DNA of 64,000 nucleotides from Azorinus chamasolen (GCA_963576725.1 OY755242.1:61508324-61572323), one strand, 5' to 3'; counted from the first letter of the stretch, positions 20,135 through 30,248 are shown. The notes: generated by a model not told the origin, from the letters alone. Program-made: numbers and translations.

Positions 20135-20360
20135 TCGGAGAACTGGTATCAGTGTGGACATCCCTTACAGATAAGACAGTGGGTGCTGGGAGCAGCATCA
20201 TTAGCGGAAGGAGATAACAGACATGAGATCACCGTTCTTTGTGTGTCACCAGTGGCGGAATATTAAAACAAGAAGATAAATTAGTCATTGTGTCAGAACA
20301 TATTATACTCCGCAATCTGTTCATTGTACTTTTGTCCATCAATCAGTTTAATCATGCCTC

Positions 20361-20593
20361 TTATTCTTTTCATCCATAAATACGCCTTTCTACGCCTCTG
20401 TAATAACTACTTCATGAAACCATTGTAATAAATAGAGCATTTGCTCATATAGGAGAAAATGCTCTATTTATCACAATGATTTCAAACTACAAAATTCTAA
20501 AATTTTACTTTTCTCTAGTAAATGCTCCTTTTGGGTAGAATCATTCAAAGAGGTTGGGTAAAACAATAGCCTATGGGGGGGGGGGAGGGTTAA
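20361..20593 (-). mobile_element. PB1 MITE (about 233 bp)
   Basis: Palindrome AACCATTGTAATAAATAGAG with apex TTTGCTCATATAGGAGAAAA. Right end CCTATG, an 11-G run, then AGGGTTAA (TTAA 20590). Left TTAA eroded. Confidence 0.75.
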
Positions 20594-20833
20594 CCATATA
20601 TACGCATTTTTACGCCTCTGCAAGCAGGGTACACCAAGATCAGACGGTTCCTGTAGGATCCGTATGACAAGGTTCTCCTCTGTTCGCTTATATACATGTA
20701 GACAGGAGTCTACAGTTTATGCCATGGCAAAATACTTTAGTGTCCACATCATCACATGCCGTTATAAAAGCATATAATTAATATGCATGATGTCATTATT
20801 TCCTACATGAATATGTATGGACTTAAGGGTTAA
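20590..20833 (-). mobile_element. PB2 MITE (244 bp), abutting PB1
   Basis: TTAA 20590 shared with PB1, second TTAA 20830. Apex ACGGTTCCTGTAGGATCCGT, right end ATGAATATGTATGG then CTTAAGGG. Confidence 0.8.
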
Positions 20834-20899
20834 TTAAATGAGTCATCACATTCAATATTTTAACACTTAACATCATATATATATATATATTCACATTTA

Positions 20900-21050
20900 C
20901 CCTTTTTGCAAACAGAGTCGCTCCTGCAGGGTATGTTGTTTACTTAAAACTGCTTATTATCAGATTCTATACTGTCAGTTGTGACACACGTGTATTTTCG
21001 TGTCTATTTCGTATGCAACTTCGACAAATCAGATCATTAATGTTCATGAA
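20900..21050 (-). mobile_element. PB2 remnant
   Basis: TTTACCCTTTTTGCAAACAG and GAGTCGCTCCTGCAGGGTAT, then TATCAGATTCTATACTGTCA. Outer part unrecognisable. Confidence 0.4.
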
Positions 21051-21189
21051 ACCGTTTAACGGCACATAAAACCATTTAAGAAGACTGCCCTGTCTTCAGC
21101 AATATCAATACATATAACCCATTCGATCGTAACAGCAATCTGAAAGGTGAAAGCATTATAATGGCCAACATGGAACAAAATTCGAAGGC

Positions 21190-21439
21190 TTAACCCTTCT
21201 CTTGCTGAATTTTAAAATACATTTCTCCTTCTTTACCCATGCCCTGTTGTATATTTACATATATCTTCACTGTGTACAAGTATTTCGCTGTGAAATCACT
21301 GCTGTGGAATGCACTGGTTACACAATCAACTTGTAAATAGTGCAGACCCTGATGAGACATCTCCTGCAGGAGCTGTCTCATCTGGGTCTTCACTATTTAC
21401 AGGTAGTTATATTGACGTGAATAGCAAGCGAAGGGTTAA
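21190..21439 (+). mobile_element. PB5 MITE, copy 1 (250 bp)
   Basis: TTAA at 21190 and 21436. Ends CCCTTCTCTTGCTG and ATAGCAAGCGAAGGG. Palindrome CTTGTAAATAGTGCAGACCC with apex TCTCCTGCAGGAGCT. Same length as the only other copy (33621-33870). Confidence 0.9.
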
Positions 21440-21490
21440 GGGAAGTGGGGGTATAGACTGTGATAAGCGTTCTGCCTTGTCATGTAAGCT

Positions 21491-21608
21491 TTAATCCATT
21501 CCCTCATATTGACGCCTTTTGGCGCCTGTGTCACCTTTGAAACCATTGTAATAAATAGAGCATTTGCGCCTATATGGTTTCAAAACTACTCAATTCTAAA
21601 TTTACCCA
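21491..21608 (-). mobile_element. PB1 fragment
   Basis: TTAATCCATTCCCTCATATT at 21491, one arm to AGAGCATTTGCGCC, then ATATGGTTTCAAAACTAC; the rest is deleted. Confidence 0.65.
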
Positions 21609-21639
21609 GACCCCTATAGCCACGGTGCGTGCATTAATT

Positions 21640-21868
21640 TGGATTCACTAACAGGTAAGAAATTAAAACATAATTAGGTGAAATGTCATAATGGCATATG
21701 GACTCAGGAATTTGTAGCCACGGCAAAATATGTAGAATCAGATCTATATTGTTTCATAAACATGACATACCCTAATCCGTTGGGTCAAACAAGAAACCAC
21801 CTGATCTAGGTCTTAGTCTACTCTGTTTGTAAGGGCGCTAATTGGCGTATCTGTAGAGTAAATATTAA
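21640..21868 (+). mobile_element. PB2 MITE, heavily decayed
   Basis: Recognisable from ATAATGGCATATGGACTCAG, GTAGAATCAGATCTATATTG and CTACTCTGTTTGTAAGGG, ending CTGTAGAGTAAATA and TTAA 21865, which it shares with the next PB3. Confidence 0.55.
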
Positions 21869-22079
21869 CCCTTTCGCTGCCAAACTATGTCGTCTGCTAA
21901 CTTTGTCGTCTGCTACAAATTTTCATTCTTTTGATTTTTTTCATTTTTGTTTCAAAAACATAGTAACAGTAACAAACAGTTTGGATCCTGATGAGATGCC
22001 GAGTTACTCGGCGTCTCATCTGGATCCAAACTGTTTGCATAGTTAATCACAGATCCGGTATTGGCAGCGAAAGGGTTAA
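21865..22079 (+). mobile_element. PB3 MITE, full length (215 bp)
   Basis: TTAA at 21865 and 22076. TIR CCCTTTCGCTGCCAA / TTGGCAGCGAAAGGG. Palindrome CAAACAGTTTGGATCCTGAT with apex GCCGAGTTACTCGGC. Good family reference. Confidence 0.9.
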
Positions 22080-22126
22080 TATTAGTATTATGTTTCTACA
22101 AATCCGCATACCAATGGTTATAATAT

Positions 22127-22317
22127 AGTAGAACCTATCTTAAGCGGCCATTCATTTACTGAACATAGGAGTCTTTAAAAAGCAGGTGGTTGCTTAATGC
22201 AGGACAAAAGCAATACAAAAGGCACCTATAGGAGCTTTTTGTATTACTTTTGACCTACATTAAGCTACCACCTGCCTTACAAACCCACAATTAGACCTCT
22301 TTTTGAAGGTCGCTTAA
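22127..22317 (+). mobile_element. PO1 MITE, right end replaced by PB1
   Basis: Left end AGTAGAACCTATCTTAAG, then AAAGCAGGTGGTTGCTTAAT, apex GGCACCTATAGGAGCT and CATTAAGCTACCACCTGCC. The CGCTTAAG-type right terminus stops at the TTAA where PB1 begins. Confidence 0.75.
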
Positions 22318-22539
22318 CCCATTCCCTCATATTGACGACTTTTGACGACTCCGTAGAAGCCACTTTGTGAAACCATTGTGATAAAAAGAGCATTTGCTCC
22401 TATTGGAGCAAATGCTTTTTTTATCACAATGGTTTCAAACTACAAAATTCTAAAAAATTCCTTTTTTCTAGTTAATGCTCCTTTTCAGTAGAGTAATTCA
22501 AAGATGTATCTAAAACTAGCCTATGGGGTAATGGGTTAA
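22314..22539 (-). mobile_element. PB1 MITE, full length (226 bp)
   Basis: TTAA at 22314 and 22536. Intact palindrome with apex TTTGCTCCTATTGGAGCAAA. Confidence 0.9.
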
Positions 22540-22607
22540 AATACGTGTACAACTTTGTATAAATAGCCTATGGGGTAATGGGTTAAAATACGTGTACAAC
22601 TTTGTAT
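22514..22607 (+). repeat. Direct duplication of about 46 bp across a PB1 end
   Basis: CTATGGGGTAATGGGTTAAA followed by ATACGTGTACAACTTTGTAT occurs twice in tandem. The duplicated block includes the PB1 right terminus and its flank, so it arose after insertion. Confidence 0.85.
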
Positions 22608-22686
22608 TGTATGATTAGTATGTCATGCGCGTCCGAAACGTTCTTGGACTTTTCTTTCCAATTCATACTACGCGAATTTTTTTAAC

Positions 22687-22917
22687 TTTAGCTCATTCTC
22701 TCCTAGGCTATTTTTAGACCTAACCTCTTTGAATGTATCTACCAAAAAGGAGAATTAACTAGAGAAAAGGATTTTTTTTAGAATTTTGTAGTTTTAAACC
22801 ATTGTGATAAAAAGAGCATTTGCTCATATAGGAGTAAATGCTCTATTTATCGCAATGGTTTCATAAAGTGACTTTTATAGATGCGCAAATATGCGTCACT
22901 AGGGGATAATGTGTTAA
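22687..22917 (+). mobile_element. PB1 MITE (231 bp)
   Basis: Left TTAA mutated (TTAG at 22688), right TTAA 22914. Apex TTTGCTCATATAGGAGTAAA. Confidence 0.75.
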
Positions 22918-22958
22918 GTGATATTATTCTCCCTTTATTTCATGAATATTCATATATA

Positions 22959-23976
22959 CCGACACGAAAAAGAAACTGTGCAGTTGGTTAAATAGCATTA
23001 TTTTATACTTCTAATATCTGAATATATGCATACACATGTGCGAAAACGTATTGGCTTTGCGATGGTTTACTTTTACTTTAGACGTGATAATTGTCCGAAA
23101 AGTATTTAACGTCTGAACAACGCAGGGGTGAAAAGTTAAAGTTGCAGATTTGTAATTTCTGTCTTTTGATTTTGAATATTTGTAACGATTCGCGACAATT
23201 AATCAGTATCTGTTTTGGCCTCCTCGTCTACGGATCAATGCTAATATTCTTGACCGCATGGATCTGACGTAACGTCTAATGACGACGACAGAAATGGCGT
23301 TCCATTCATGCACTAAGGCTGCAGACAATTCATTGATATTGTTGATGACATGATTTTTCCTTGCCCTCCGACCAAGTAAATCCCATATATGCTCTATGGG
23401 ATTCATGTCTGGAGAGCAAGCCGGCCAAGATAAAACGGCCCGCAATCGGTTTAAAACCGTATCCCCCTAGATATGCCAAGCTGTCTGGCTGTGCTTGTAG
23501 CCGTTTTGAATCGTTGGCGTATTGCGTCAACGTCAAATGTCGATCCTGACGTGCCGTCGTCACACTCGGCCTACCGGTTCGACGATTATCTCTAACGCTG
23601 TCATTCTGCTGGTAACGTTGTCGGAGACTTCGATTTGTATTTCGATGGCAGTTGAACTGCCTAGCGACGCCAGAAACGCTGACGCCATCTGCGAGTTGCA
23701 TAAGAGCTTGAATTGATTTATGATTGCACAACGAGTACAGATATTGGTCAGGGTTAATCTGTACCTGTACATAGGCTGCACGGGTAGCACGAGCGAAAAG
23801 TTGCATACTCGTCTGCGGTCAATTTGAAGACCGTCTATGTACTTAAAATGTCCATAAATGAGTTCAAAATGTGGAGGGTTATTTTCTGCACTCATGGTGA
23901 TAGAATTGTAATTATAAACTTTATAGCAAAAAAGTTATCTCAAATATAAAAGCGCATAGTTTCTTTTTCGTGTCAG
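22959..23976 (-). mobile_element. Tc1-like transposon, internally deleted (1,018 bp)
   Basis: Terminal inverted repeats: left CCGACACGAAAAAGAAACTG, right end reads in reverse CTGACACGAAAAAGAAACTA. TA duplication at 22957-22958 and 23977-23978. Carries remnants of a Tc1 transposase on the minus strand but is shorter than the usual 1.3-1.6 kb. Confidence 0.9.
23203..23806 (-). pseudogene. Tc1-family transposase remnant (HTH fused to C-terminus)
   Basis: The upstream frame (from 23806) has a paired-type helix-turn-helix segment (VSVSGVARQFNCHRNTNRSL) followed by RRTGRPSVTTARQDRHL, the linker characteristic of Tc1 transposases. A second frame (23445-23203) carries WPACSPDMNPIEHIWDLLG, which includes the third catalytic acid (the E of PIEH), and ends GGQNRY as many Tc1 proteins do. 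The middle of the catalytic domain with the first two aspartates is deleted and the two parts are out of frame, so no active enzyme is possible. An upstream ATG-initiated frame at 23895 probably held the original start. Confidence 0.9.
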
Positions 23977-24169
23977 TATATAATAACGGCATGACTATTT
24001 GCGGGCTGAACGTTTATACTGGCATAAGGACACGTGAACGTTGGGCCTCGGTAGAAACTGTAGAATCACATCTATATTATTCCATAACAAAACAGAGCCA
24101 ACCCTGTAGGATTCGTCTGATATGGGTCTGCTCTGTTTGCAAATACGTTAAAATGGAGTAAAGGGTCAT

Positions 24170-24479
24170 ATGGCTCGTAACAATTTGACATGATTAAATG
24201 TTCGTTTGCCTGAATAATTACACGTGTTGAGAAAATCATAATGGCAGTAATTGCACAGGGCCATTTCCAGACACTCTAAGTATACCATGTATGCATTTAT
24301 TTCCTGGTTAATGGCATAAATCCAGGACTCTAACAGTACAATATTGTACAGAAATGAACTTCACAGACGACGAAAAACCTAGTCGAACTAAAACGATATT
24401 TTTCATTGTCACGTTCGCCGGAAAGCAACTCATGCAGCTTGCTGCACAGAAGATGCATCGGGGATAACCTATATATAAA
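24170..24479. other. No recognisable gene or element
   Basis: Unique-looking sequence. Confidence 0.4.
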
Positions 24480-24541
24480 CAGTTTGGAGCCAGATGAGCC
24501 GTCGAGTAACTCGGCTTCTCATCAGGATCCAAACTGTTTGA
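24480..24541. mobile_element. PB3 palindrome only
   Basis: AAACAGTTTGGAGCCAGATG to CATCAGGATCCAAACTGTTT with apex CCGTCGAGTAACTCGG. No PB3 termini in reach. Confidence 0.6.
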
Positions 24542-24590
24542 CACCTTACTTATGTCTGACACGAATTTGATAGTAAATCCACCAAGAAAC

Positions 24591-24814
24591 TTGGGTCATT
24601 CCCTCCTAGACTATTTTAGTCCCAACCTCTTTGAATAAATCTACCAAAAGGAGAATTTACTTGAGAAAATGGGCATTTAGAATTGTGCAGTTTTGAAACC
24701 AATGTGATATATAAAGCATTTGTTCCTGTGGAGCAAATGCTCCATTTATCACAATGGTTTCAAAGTGACTGTTACAGAGGCACCAAAAGGCGCCGATAGG
24801 AGGTAAGTGGCTAA
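24591..24814 (+). mobile_element. PB1 MITE, ends mutated
   Basis: TTGGGTCATTCCCTCCTAG to GGAGGTAAGTGGCTAA; apex TTTGTTCCTGTGGAGCAAAT. Confidence 0.7.
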
Positions 24815-24910
24815 AGAAATAACAATGTGAGCAGCCGAAAATCATGCGGTTAGAAAGTTTAACCTATTTATGCCTCATTTTCTAAATGCAGTTAGCTATG
24901 ACCTCACTAT

Positions 24911-25094
24911 TTAACCCTTTCCCTCATAGGCTATTTTTAGATCCAACCTCTTTGAATAAATATACCGAAAATGAGTATTTACTAGGGAGAAGGAAAATGT
25001 TAGAATTGTGTAGTATTGCTCTATTTATCACGATGTTTTCAGAAAGTGACTATGACAGAGGCGTAAAAATGTGTATTTATGGAGGAAATGGTTT
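24911..25094 (+). mobile_element. PB1 MITE with deleted left arm
   Basis: TTAA at 24911; TAGTATTGCTCTATTTATCA shows loss of most of the left arm and apex. Right end GGAGGAAATGG. Confidence 0.7.
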
Positions 25095-25126
25095 TCGCCT
25101 TTCTACGTCTTTGCAAACAGAGCTGT

Positions 25127-25302
25127 GTAACCCTTTCAGTGCTGAATTTTCAAAATGGAATAGCCCATCAGTGTTTAACCATAGAGTCCATTCAGTGTAT
25201 TTCGTCCATTCAACTTGCTAGAGGATTTTGAATGACGGAAAACTATGGTCTGTGTCTACACTGTTTATGACAATCCTTGTGTGTCCCGCATTTCAAAGGG
25301 AT
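25127..25302. mobile_element. PB7-like MITE
   Basis: Ends ACCCTTTCAGTGCTGAATTT and CCCGCATTTCAAAGGGATAA; contains ATAGCCCATCAGTG and CATAGAGTCCATTCAG, related to the right part of 32337-32548. One palindrome arm remains (CTGTGTCTACACTGTTTATG). Confidence 0.5.
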
Positions 25303-25420
25303 AATGATCAGACCATTATTACATGCAAACAGATTTTGGAATGGAAAATGTGTATTTTTAGAATAGAAAATAGTTGGCAGTTGAGGGTTACTTGGTAGGT
25401 AAAGGTATCAATTATTTGGA

Positions 25421-25570
25421 TTAACTCTTTAGATGCCAATGTCGCATCTGTCATTACCTATGCAATCACTTTGGATCCAGATGAGGCGCCGAGTAACCCG
25501 ACGTCTCATCAGGATCCAAACTGTTTGTTACTGTTTCATGAAACAAAAATAAAGAAAATATGAAAACTGT
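25421..25570 (-). mobile_element. PB3 MITE, inverted, partial
   Basis: TTAA at 25421, GATGCCAATGTCGCATCTGT, palindrome TTTGGATCCAGATGAGGCGC to CATCAGGATCCAAACTGTTT. The distal end is replaced. Confidence 0.6.
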
Positions 25571-25814
25571 TAAGTGTGGATACAAACTGTTTGCATAGGT
25601 AATCACAGATTATCCAATGGAAACAATGTGGTTTATCCTGGCATTGTCAGCAACAATGGGGAAACTGTTAGATGGTTTGATTAATGCATGTTGTAATAAG
25701 ACAGAAAAAAGAATGCATGCAAATAACACAAAACACAGCTGAACAATTCGTCGATTTTGATGTAGTTTTACTCTTTTGACGCCAAACAATTTTCGGTCGT
25801 CTGCTTAAACACAC

Positions 25815-26035
25815 TGCCCCCCTAGTGATGCATTTTTGCGCCTCTATAAATTTCACATTGTGAAACCATTGTGATAAATAGAGCATTTGCTCCTATATGA
25901 GCAAATGCTCTATTTATCACAATGGTTTCAAATTACAAAATTCTAAACATTTCCTTTTCTCTAGTTAATGCTCCTTTTCGGTAGATTTATTCAAAAAGGT
26001 TGGATCGAAAAATAGCTTAGGAGAGACTGAGTTAA
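25815..26035 (-). mobile_element. PB1 MITE (about 221 bp)
   Basis: Left end CCCCCCTAGTGATGCATTTT, right TTAA 26032. Apex TTTGCTCCTATATGAGCAAA. Shares the CTAGTGA-GCATTTTTGCGCC left end with 35737-35956, defining a subfamily. Confidence 0.75.
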
Positions 26036-26170
26036 TTTTCAGAGTGGATTTCTCTTCATTTTCTTCTCTAAAACGTAAGTGGTGTTTCAAAGAGTTTAGA
26101 TCCTGCTGATACGCCGAGTGACATTTAGATACAAAATGTTTGCAAAGGTAATCACAGATTCTTGAAAGAG
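26036..26170 (+). mobile_element. PB3 remnant
   Basis: AGAGTTTAGATCCTGCTGAT, CGCCGAGTGACATTTAGATA and GTTTGCAAAGGTAATCACAG retain PB3 order without termini. Confidence 0.45.
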
Positions 26171-26182
26171 TTATTATATGTA

Positions 26183-26461
26183 CAGTGAAATTTCGATATC
26201 TCGAACTCGGATAACTCGAACTTCGGGTTAACTCGAAGTAAAAATTCGGTCCTATCGAAATTTACAACATAGAAATGTTCTAAAATATATCACTACGCAT
26301 ATTTTGAAACAAATGTGACAGCTTAATGTAGGAGTTTATAGCATTACTATAGACCTGCATTAAGCTGTGAACTTGAGAAACTGTTCGGATGACTCGAATT
26401 TCTGTTATATCGAAGTAATTTATATGGTCCCTTGAAAGTTCGAGATATCGAAGTTGAAAAG
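26183..26461 (+). mobile_element. PO3 MITE, copy 1 (279 bp)
   Basis: TA at 26181-26182. Left end CAGTGAAATTTCGATATCTC, right end TTCGAGATATCGAAGTTGAA. Interior has GCTTAATGTAGGAG ... CCTGCATTAAGC, the same hairpin rim as PO1. Pogo/Tigger-type by termini. Confidence 0.75.
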
Positions 26462-26469
26462 TATATGCA

Positions 26470-26593
26470 TCGTATCATATAGCTTCCATATTCCATACCG
26501 CTCTCTTACAGCGTACCACATAGCTTCCATGTGCAATACCGCACTCTATCATCGTACCACATAGCTTCCATATTCCATACCACACTCTTACAC
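26470..26593 (+). repeat. 41-bp tandem repeat, 3 units
   Basis: TAGCTTCCAT recurs at 26480, 26521 and 26562. Unit includes ATTCCATACCGCACTCT and CGTACCACA. Confidence 0.85.
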
Positions 26594-26629
26594 GTATTCA
26601 ACAGTTTCTGTTCATATCGTGACACAATA

Positions 26630-26712
26630 CAGTAAAACCTCTCTAAACAGGAGATTCTAGTTGAGAATAATTAAGATACTTTTAGGCAGGTGGCTGCTTA
26701 ATGAAGGAAACT
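26630..26712 (+). mobile_element. PO2 fragment
   Basis: TA then CAGTAAAACCTCTCTAAACA, TTCTAGTTGAGAATAATTAA, CAGGTGGCTGCTTAATG. Truncated after the first arm. Confidence 0.55.
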
Positions 26713-27120
26713 TAAAGCAGACAACATTTTTTGCAGACAAACGTTATTTGGCGCCAAAACGAGTTCGTGGAAACGCAGATCTCCCGATAGTGAAAGACGT
26801 CTATGGAAGTCTGTGTTTAATGCGTTTTATATTTCTTCGCCAAATAGTGTTGGTGCTTATTAGAATTACGTCCCTCGTGTGATTCTGCTGAACACACAGC
26901 AAGATATAGTTTTATTTAGAAATAAGTAGTTAGGGAATACCTACACAGCTCTAATCATTATCCCGTTATTCGTGATTTGTCTCGCATATGCAAACAATTT
27001 GGATCCAGATGTAACTCGGTGTCTCACCAAGATACTGTTCTCACTCGTTCTATAGTTTCTCAAAAGCTCAATCGAATCGGAAGTAGTCAATATTGTATCA
27101 GGTCAAAATCTGAGTAGACA
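26713..27120. other. No gene; PB4-end scrap at 26725-26760
   Basis: GCAGACAAACGTTATTTGGC then GCCAAAACG is an isolated PB4-like terminus. The rest is unique-looking. Confidence 0.4.
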
Positions 27121-27121
27121 A

Positions 27122-27419
27122 TTCCGGTATATATATATATATCGAGATACTGTTAAATGCCTGTTCCATTACTCAAATCCGGTATATCGAGATACTGTTA
27201 AATGCATGTTCCATTACTCAAATCCGGTATATCGAGATACTGTTAAATGCATGTACCATTACTCAAATCCGGTATATCGAGATACTGTTAAATGCCTGTT
27301 CCATACTGTTAAATGCATGTTCCTTTACTCAAATCCGGTATATCGAGATACTGTTAAATGCCTGTTACATTACTCAAATCCGGTATATCGAGATACTGTT
27401 ACATGCCCGTTCCATACCG
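27122..27419 (+). repeat. 45-bp satellite, about 6.5 units
   Basis: Unit TCCGGTATATCGAGATACTG, TTAAATGCCTGTTCCATTAC, TCAAA. One truncated unit at about 27296-27315. The core GTATATCGAGATAC is a near-palindrome. Confidence 0.95.
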
Positions 27420-28170
27420 ACCACCTATTTTGAGTTCATCATCTTGTTAAGAAACATCTTCTAATTCAAATTATGAAGAAAACGTTCTTCCATTTGTTTC
27501 AAGGACATAATCTTAGCGTCAAACGTGTTGGATAAGTGTTCTGGTTACACGGGTTATAAAAAATTGCATAATGTGTTAAAAGTTCAATAAAATACATTAC
27601 GAGGAACATTTGGTGTTCGCGCTTCAGATAAAATGTGCACAGTAATCAGCAAAACGAGCGATCATACGCTTGCCACGAGTTCTATTGTATTATTCATGAA
27701 CCTGGAGTTAGGTTCTTGACAGATGCAGGAGGCTTTTATTTTTAAAAAACAAATTGCCTATAACTGTTACTGTTAATATTTGTATATCAGAAAACATTGC
27801 TTACGTCGATATGAAAATAACCAGGTTAATCCCTTAGTACAAGAAACACGGTACTCTTTGTGTTGGACCAGTTAGAAAATGTAGTATTCTTTATGTTGGA
27901 CCAGTTAGAAAATTAAGTACTGCATCTAAAGTATAAGAAAAGTCTGCCTTATTTATAACTTAGAAGTTTAGTTGATGACAATGTATTTTATAAATTACTG
28001 TCAGATCTTAGAAAATCATATTTCACTGGTACATGTGTTGTTTATTTTTAGCGGATCGCATTACATATACATGTACAGACATCTTTTGACGCTGTTGATA
28101 ATGGTGTTGTATGCGACAAATTTACAAGAATGGTTCTAAAGTATACAGATTGGAGATTGTAATATTAAAG
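27420..28170. other. No recognisable gene or element
   Basis: A local direct repeat of TATGTTGGACCAGTTAGAAA-type sequence occurs at 27860-27915. Otherwise unique-looking. Confidence 0.4.
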
Positions 28171-28177
28171 GAGACTA

Positions 28178-28466
28178 CAGGTGCGGATCCAGGATTTCAT
28201 ATGGGGGGGGGGAGGGTAGAATTTTTTTGGAGGGGGTGTAGATTTTTATGTTTGATGACATAAATAGTGTGTTTGTAATACATGTTGAAACTTTCACCTT
28301 GCTTTAAGCAGCCACCTGCTCTAAATACCAACTAATTAACACAATTTAGTGGTCGTTATAGAGAGGTTTTACTGTATATAGATCTAAAATATTACTAAAA
28401 AATTGTTTTGGCAATTTTAGGGGGCGGGGGCGTACGCCGGCTCCGCCCCCTCTCAATCCGCGCCTG
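28178..28466 (+). mobile_element. TIR element with GACTA duplication (hAT-like ends)
   Basis: Left end CAGGTGCGGATCCAGGATTT, right end reads in reverse CAGGCGCGGATTGAGAGGGG. GACTA lies directly outside both ends (28173-28177, 28467-28471). The TIR resembles hAT-like ends, but hAT normally gives 8 bp, so the superfamily is uncertain. Carries G-rich runs and a PO1 fragment inside. Confidence 0.7.
28291..28373 (+). mobile_element. PO1 right half inside the GACTA element
   Basis: AAACTTTCACCTTGCTTTAA, GCAGCCACCTGCTCTAAATA, then TTATAGAGAGGTTTTACTGT: the whole right half with its terminus, no left half. Confidence 0.7.
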
Positions 28467-28479
28467 GACTATACAATCT

Positions 28480-30020
28480 GTGTCAACCATGTCTTGTTAG
28501 ATTTGCAATCTGTTACACGCAGTGTTCCTCGATGTAATATTTGGGCCGTCTTTTATTTCTGTGTTATGTAAATGATATGCATATTAGTGTTGAATTTGAA
28601 TGTAAATCAGTTTAACATGCTGGTGTCGGTGCGATTTTATTTACTCATAAATATTCAAATGTAATTTCCTCAAAATTTGGACAGTTTTAGAGACATGTTC
28701 AGATTGGATAGTCGACAAAAGCTGTCTTTACATCTTGAGCAAACTAAATACACTATGTTTGGTTAAAAACGTGCATTAAATCATTTAGATAATGGTTTAA
28801 AATTATTTGTAACGGACATGTTAGTAAGTCTACAGGACAGTCCACAAAAGCTGTCTTCATAGTTTGAGAACTAAATACACAATGTTTGGTTCAAAACGTA
28901 CAATAAATCATTTAATGATTTTAAGATTACTTGTAACGAACACTTTCCGTGTACCAAACAGTTCGGAAAAGAACAAGTATTTTCTTTACATCGCAATAAA
29001 AAAAACTGCAATGCATTGCCTGTTAAAATAGTAATATTAACCCTATGCGATGTTTCTCTTTGTGTGGGCAATCTAGAACAAGACCAAGTCACTATTCATT
29101 ATTTCCAAGCGGATCTCCACAGATACAATTCTCACAGTAACAATAACAAGAAAATACTAACTAGAATGCACACTAAAAAAACCCAGTAATAAATAAATAT
29201 TTATCACAAAATGAATAATTTAGCACACTTGAGTAGGAAGCAGCTAAAGTGAGTGTGCTGTCGGTCGTCGTCAACAAATTACTTCAACGTTTGAGCCGAG
29301 CCTATTGTGACAAAAGTTTGCAGAAAAGGTCATTGTGGGTTAACTTTTCATTTCTAAATTCTATGTAGAAAGCTGGCTGTCATGACAACAGATTGAAAAT
29401 GCTGGTTATAATCTTCTTGTATGAAATGGTGTAATTTAATACAATTTAGCAGAACTAATCATTGTATAACTCTTTATCGGAATTGTTCAGTTTTATTTGT
29501 TAATACTAATATGTTTCAGGGGAGTTTGGGGTAAATTTCCTTTTCTGCCTGTAATCGAGCGAATTAAGAAAAAATAAAGCTTTGCAGGAATGTATCCCTA
29601 GGCGACCCTTTGCCAACAATGTTAAAACCATTATAATTCTCATCCCTCTGTCACGTCCACGTTATTTTTTCAGAATAAAGATATGAATCCCACATACCTC
29701 ATCCGAAACAGTGGACATATGCTTGTACATTTGATGTTTCTGGTGTTGTGTGAATGCGAATCAATAGTTCAATAGAAATTGTTTGCCCATTCTTCGCAAA
29801 GAATGACAAAAAGGAGAATTGTTACAGACATTATCCAGTTTCCACCCACAAATATTAGAATACTTCATTGCCTTTGTGCCATTTATATCCAAACAAGCAA
29901 ATAGTCATCAACAGGAAAATTGAATACAATCGTGTTTTTTAACTAAAATCCGCATTTATGAAAAGTGAATATTCATAGAGTAGATGGTTAATCTGTCTTT
30001 GATTGTAATGTAAATGTAAA
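28480..30020. other. Longest MITE-free stretch; no gene recognised
   Basis: About 1.5 kb without any family defined here apart from a local duplication (28690-28945). Short frames only; no splice-bounded exon stands out. Confidence 0.45.
28690..28945 (+). repeat. Two diverged tandem units of about 128 bp
   Basis: ACAAAAGCTGTCTTTACATC / CACAAAAGCTGTCTTCATAG, CTAAATACACTATGTTTGGT / CTAAATACACAATGTTTGGT and TGTAACGGACATG / TGTAACGAACACT recur in the same order. Confidence 0.75.
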
Positions 30021-30021
30021 A

Positions 30022-30248
30022 TTAACCCATTACCTCATAGGCTATATTTAGATACAACCTCTTTGAATAAATCTACCGAAAAGGAGCATTAACTAGAGGA
30101 AAGGAAAAATTAGATTTTTGTAGTTTGAAACCATTGTGATAAATAGAGCATTTGCTCCTATAGGAGCAAATGCTCTATTTATCACAATGGTTTCACAAAG
30201 TGACTTCTACAGAGTCGTCAAAAGTCGTTAATATGAGGGAAAGGGTTA
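30022..30248 (+). mobile_element. PB1 MITE, best reference copy (227 bp)
   Basis: TTAA at 30022 and 30245. Ends CCCATTACCTCATAGGCTAT and AATATGAGGGAAAGGG. 30127-30194 is a perfect 68-bp palindrome (arm GAAACCATTGTGATAAATAG, apex TTTGCTCCTATAGGAGCAAA). Confidence 0.95.

Larger units (their letters stand above)
22930..24166 (+). mobile_element. PB2 MITE split by a Tc1 element
   Basis: Left scrap 22930-22956 (CCCTTTATTTCATGAATATT) and right part 23979-24166 (GGTAGAAACTGTAGAATCAC, ACAAAACAGAGCC, GCTCTGTTTGCAAATACG, GGAGTAAAGGG) are PB2. The 1,018-bp Tc1 element lies between. Confidence 0.65.

Noticed and set aside
20014..20217. Pair of overlapping opposite frames
   Set aside because: Both lie over the PO1 palindrome and its flank; palindromes create mirrored frames.
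23560..23895. 111-codon minus frame as a separate gene
   Set aside because: It lies within the Tc1 element and is out of frame with the HTH-coding part for most of its length.
30127..30194. Bacterial-type terminators at the many perfect palindromes
   Set aside because: Genome is eukaryotic and the stems belong to MITE families with defined TTAA or TA ends.
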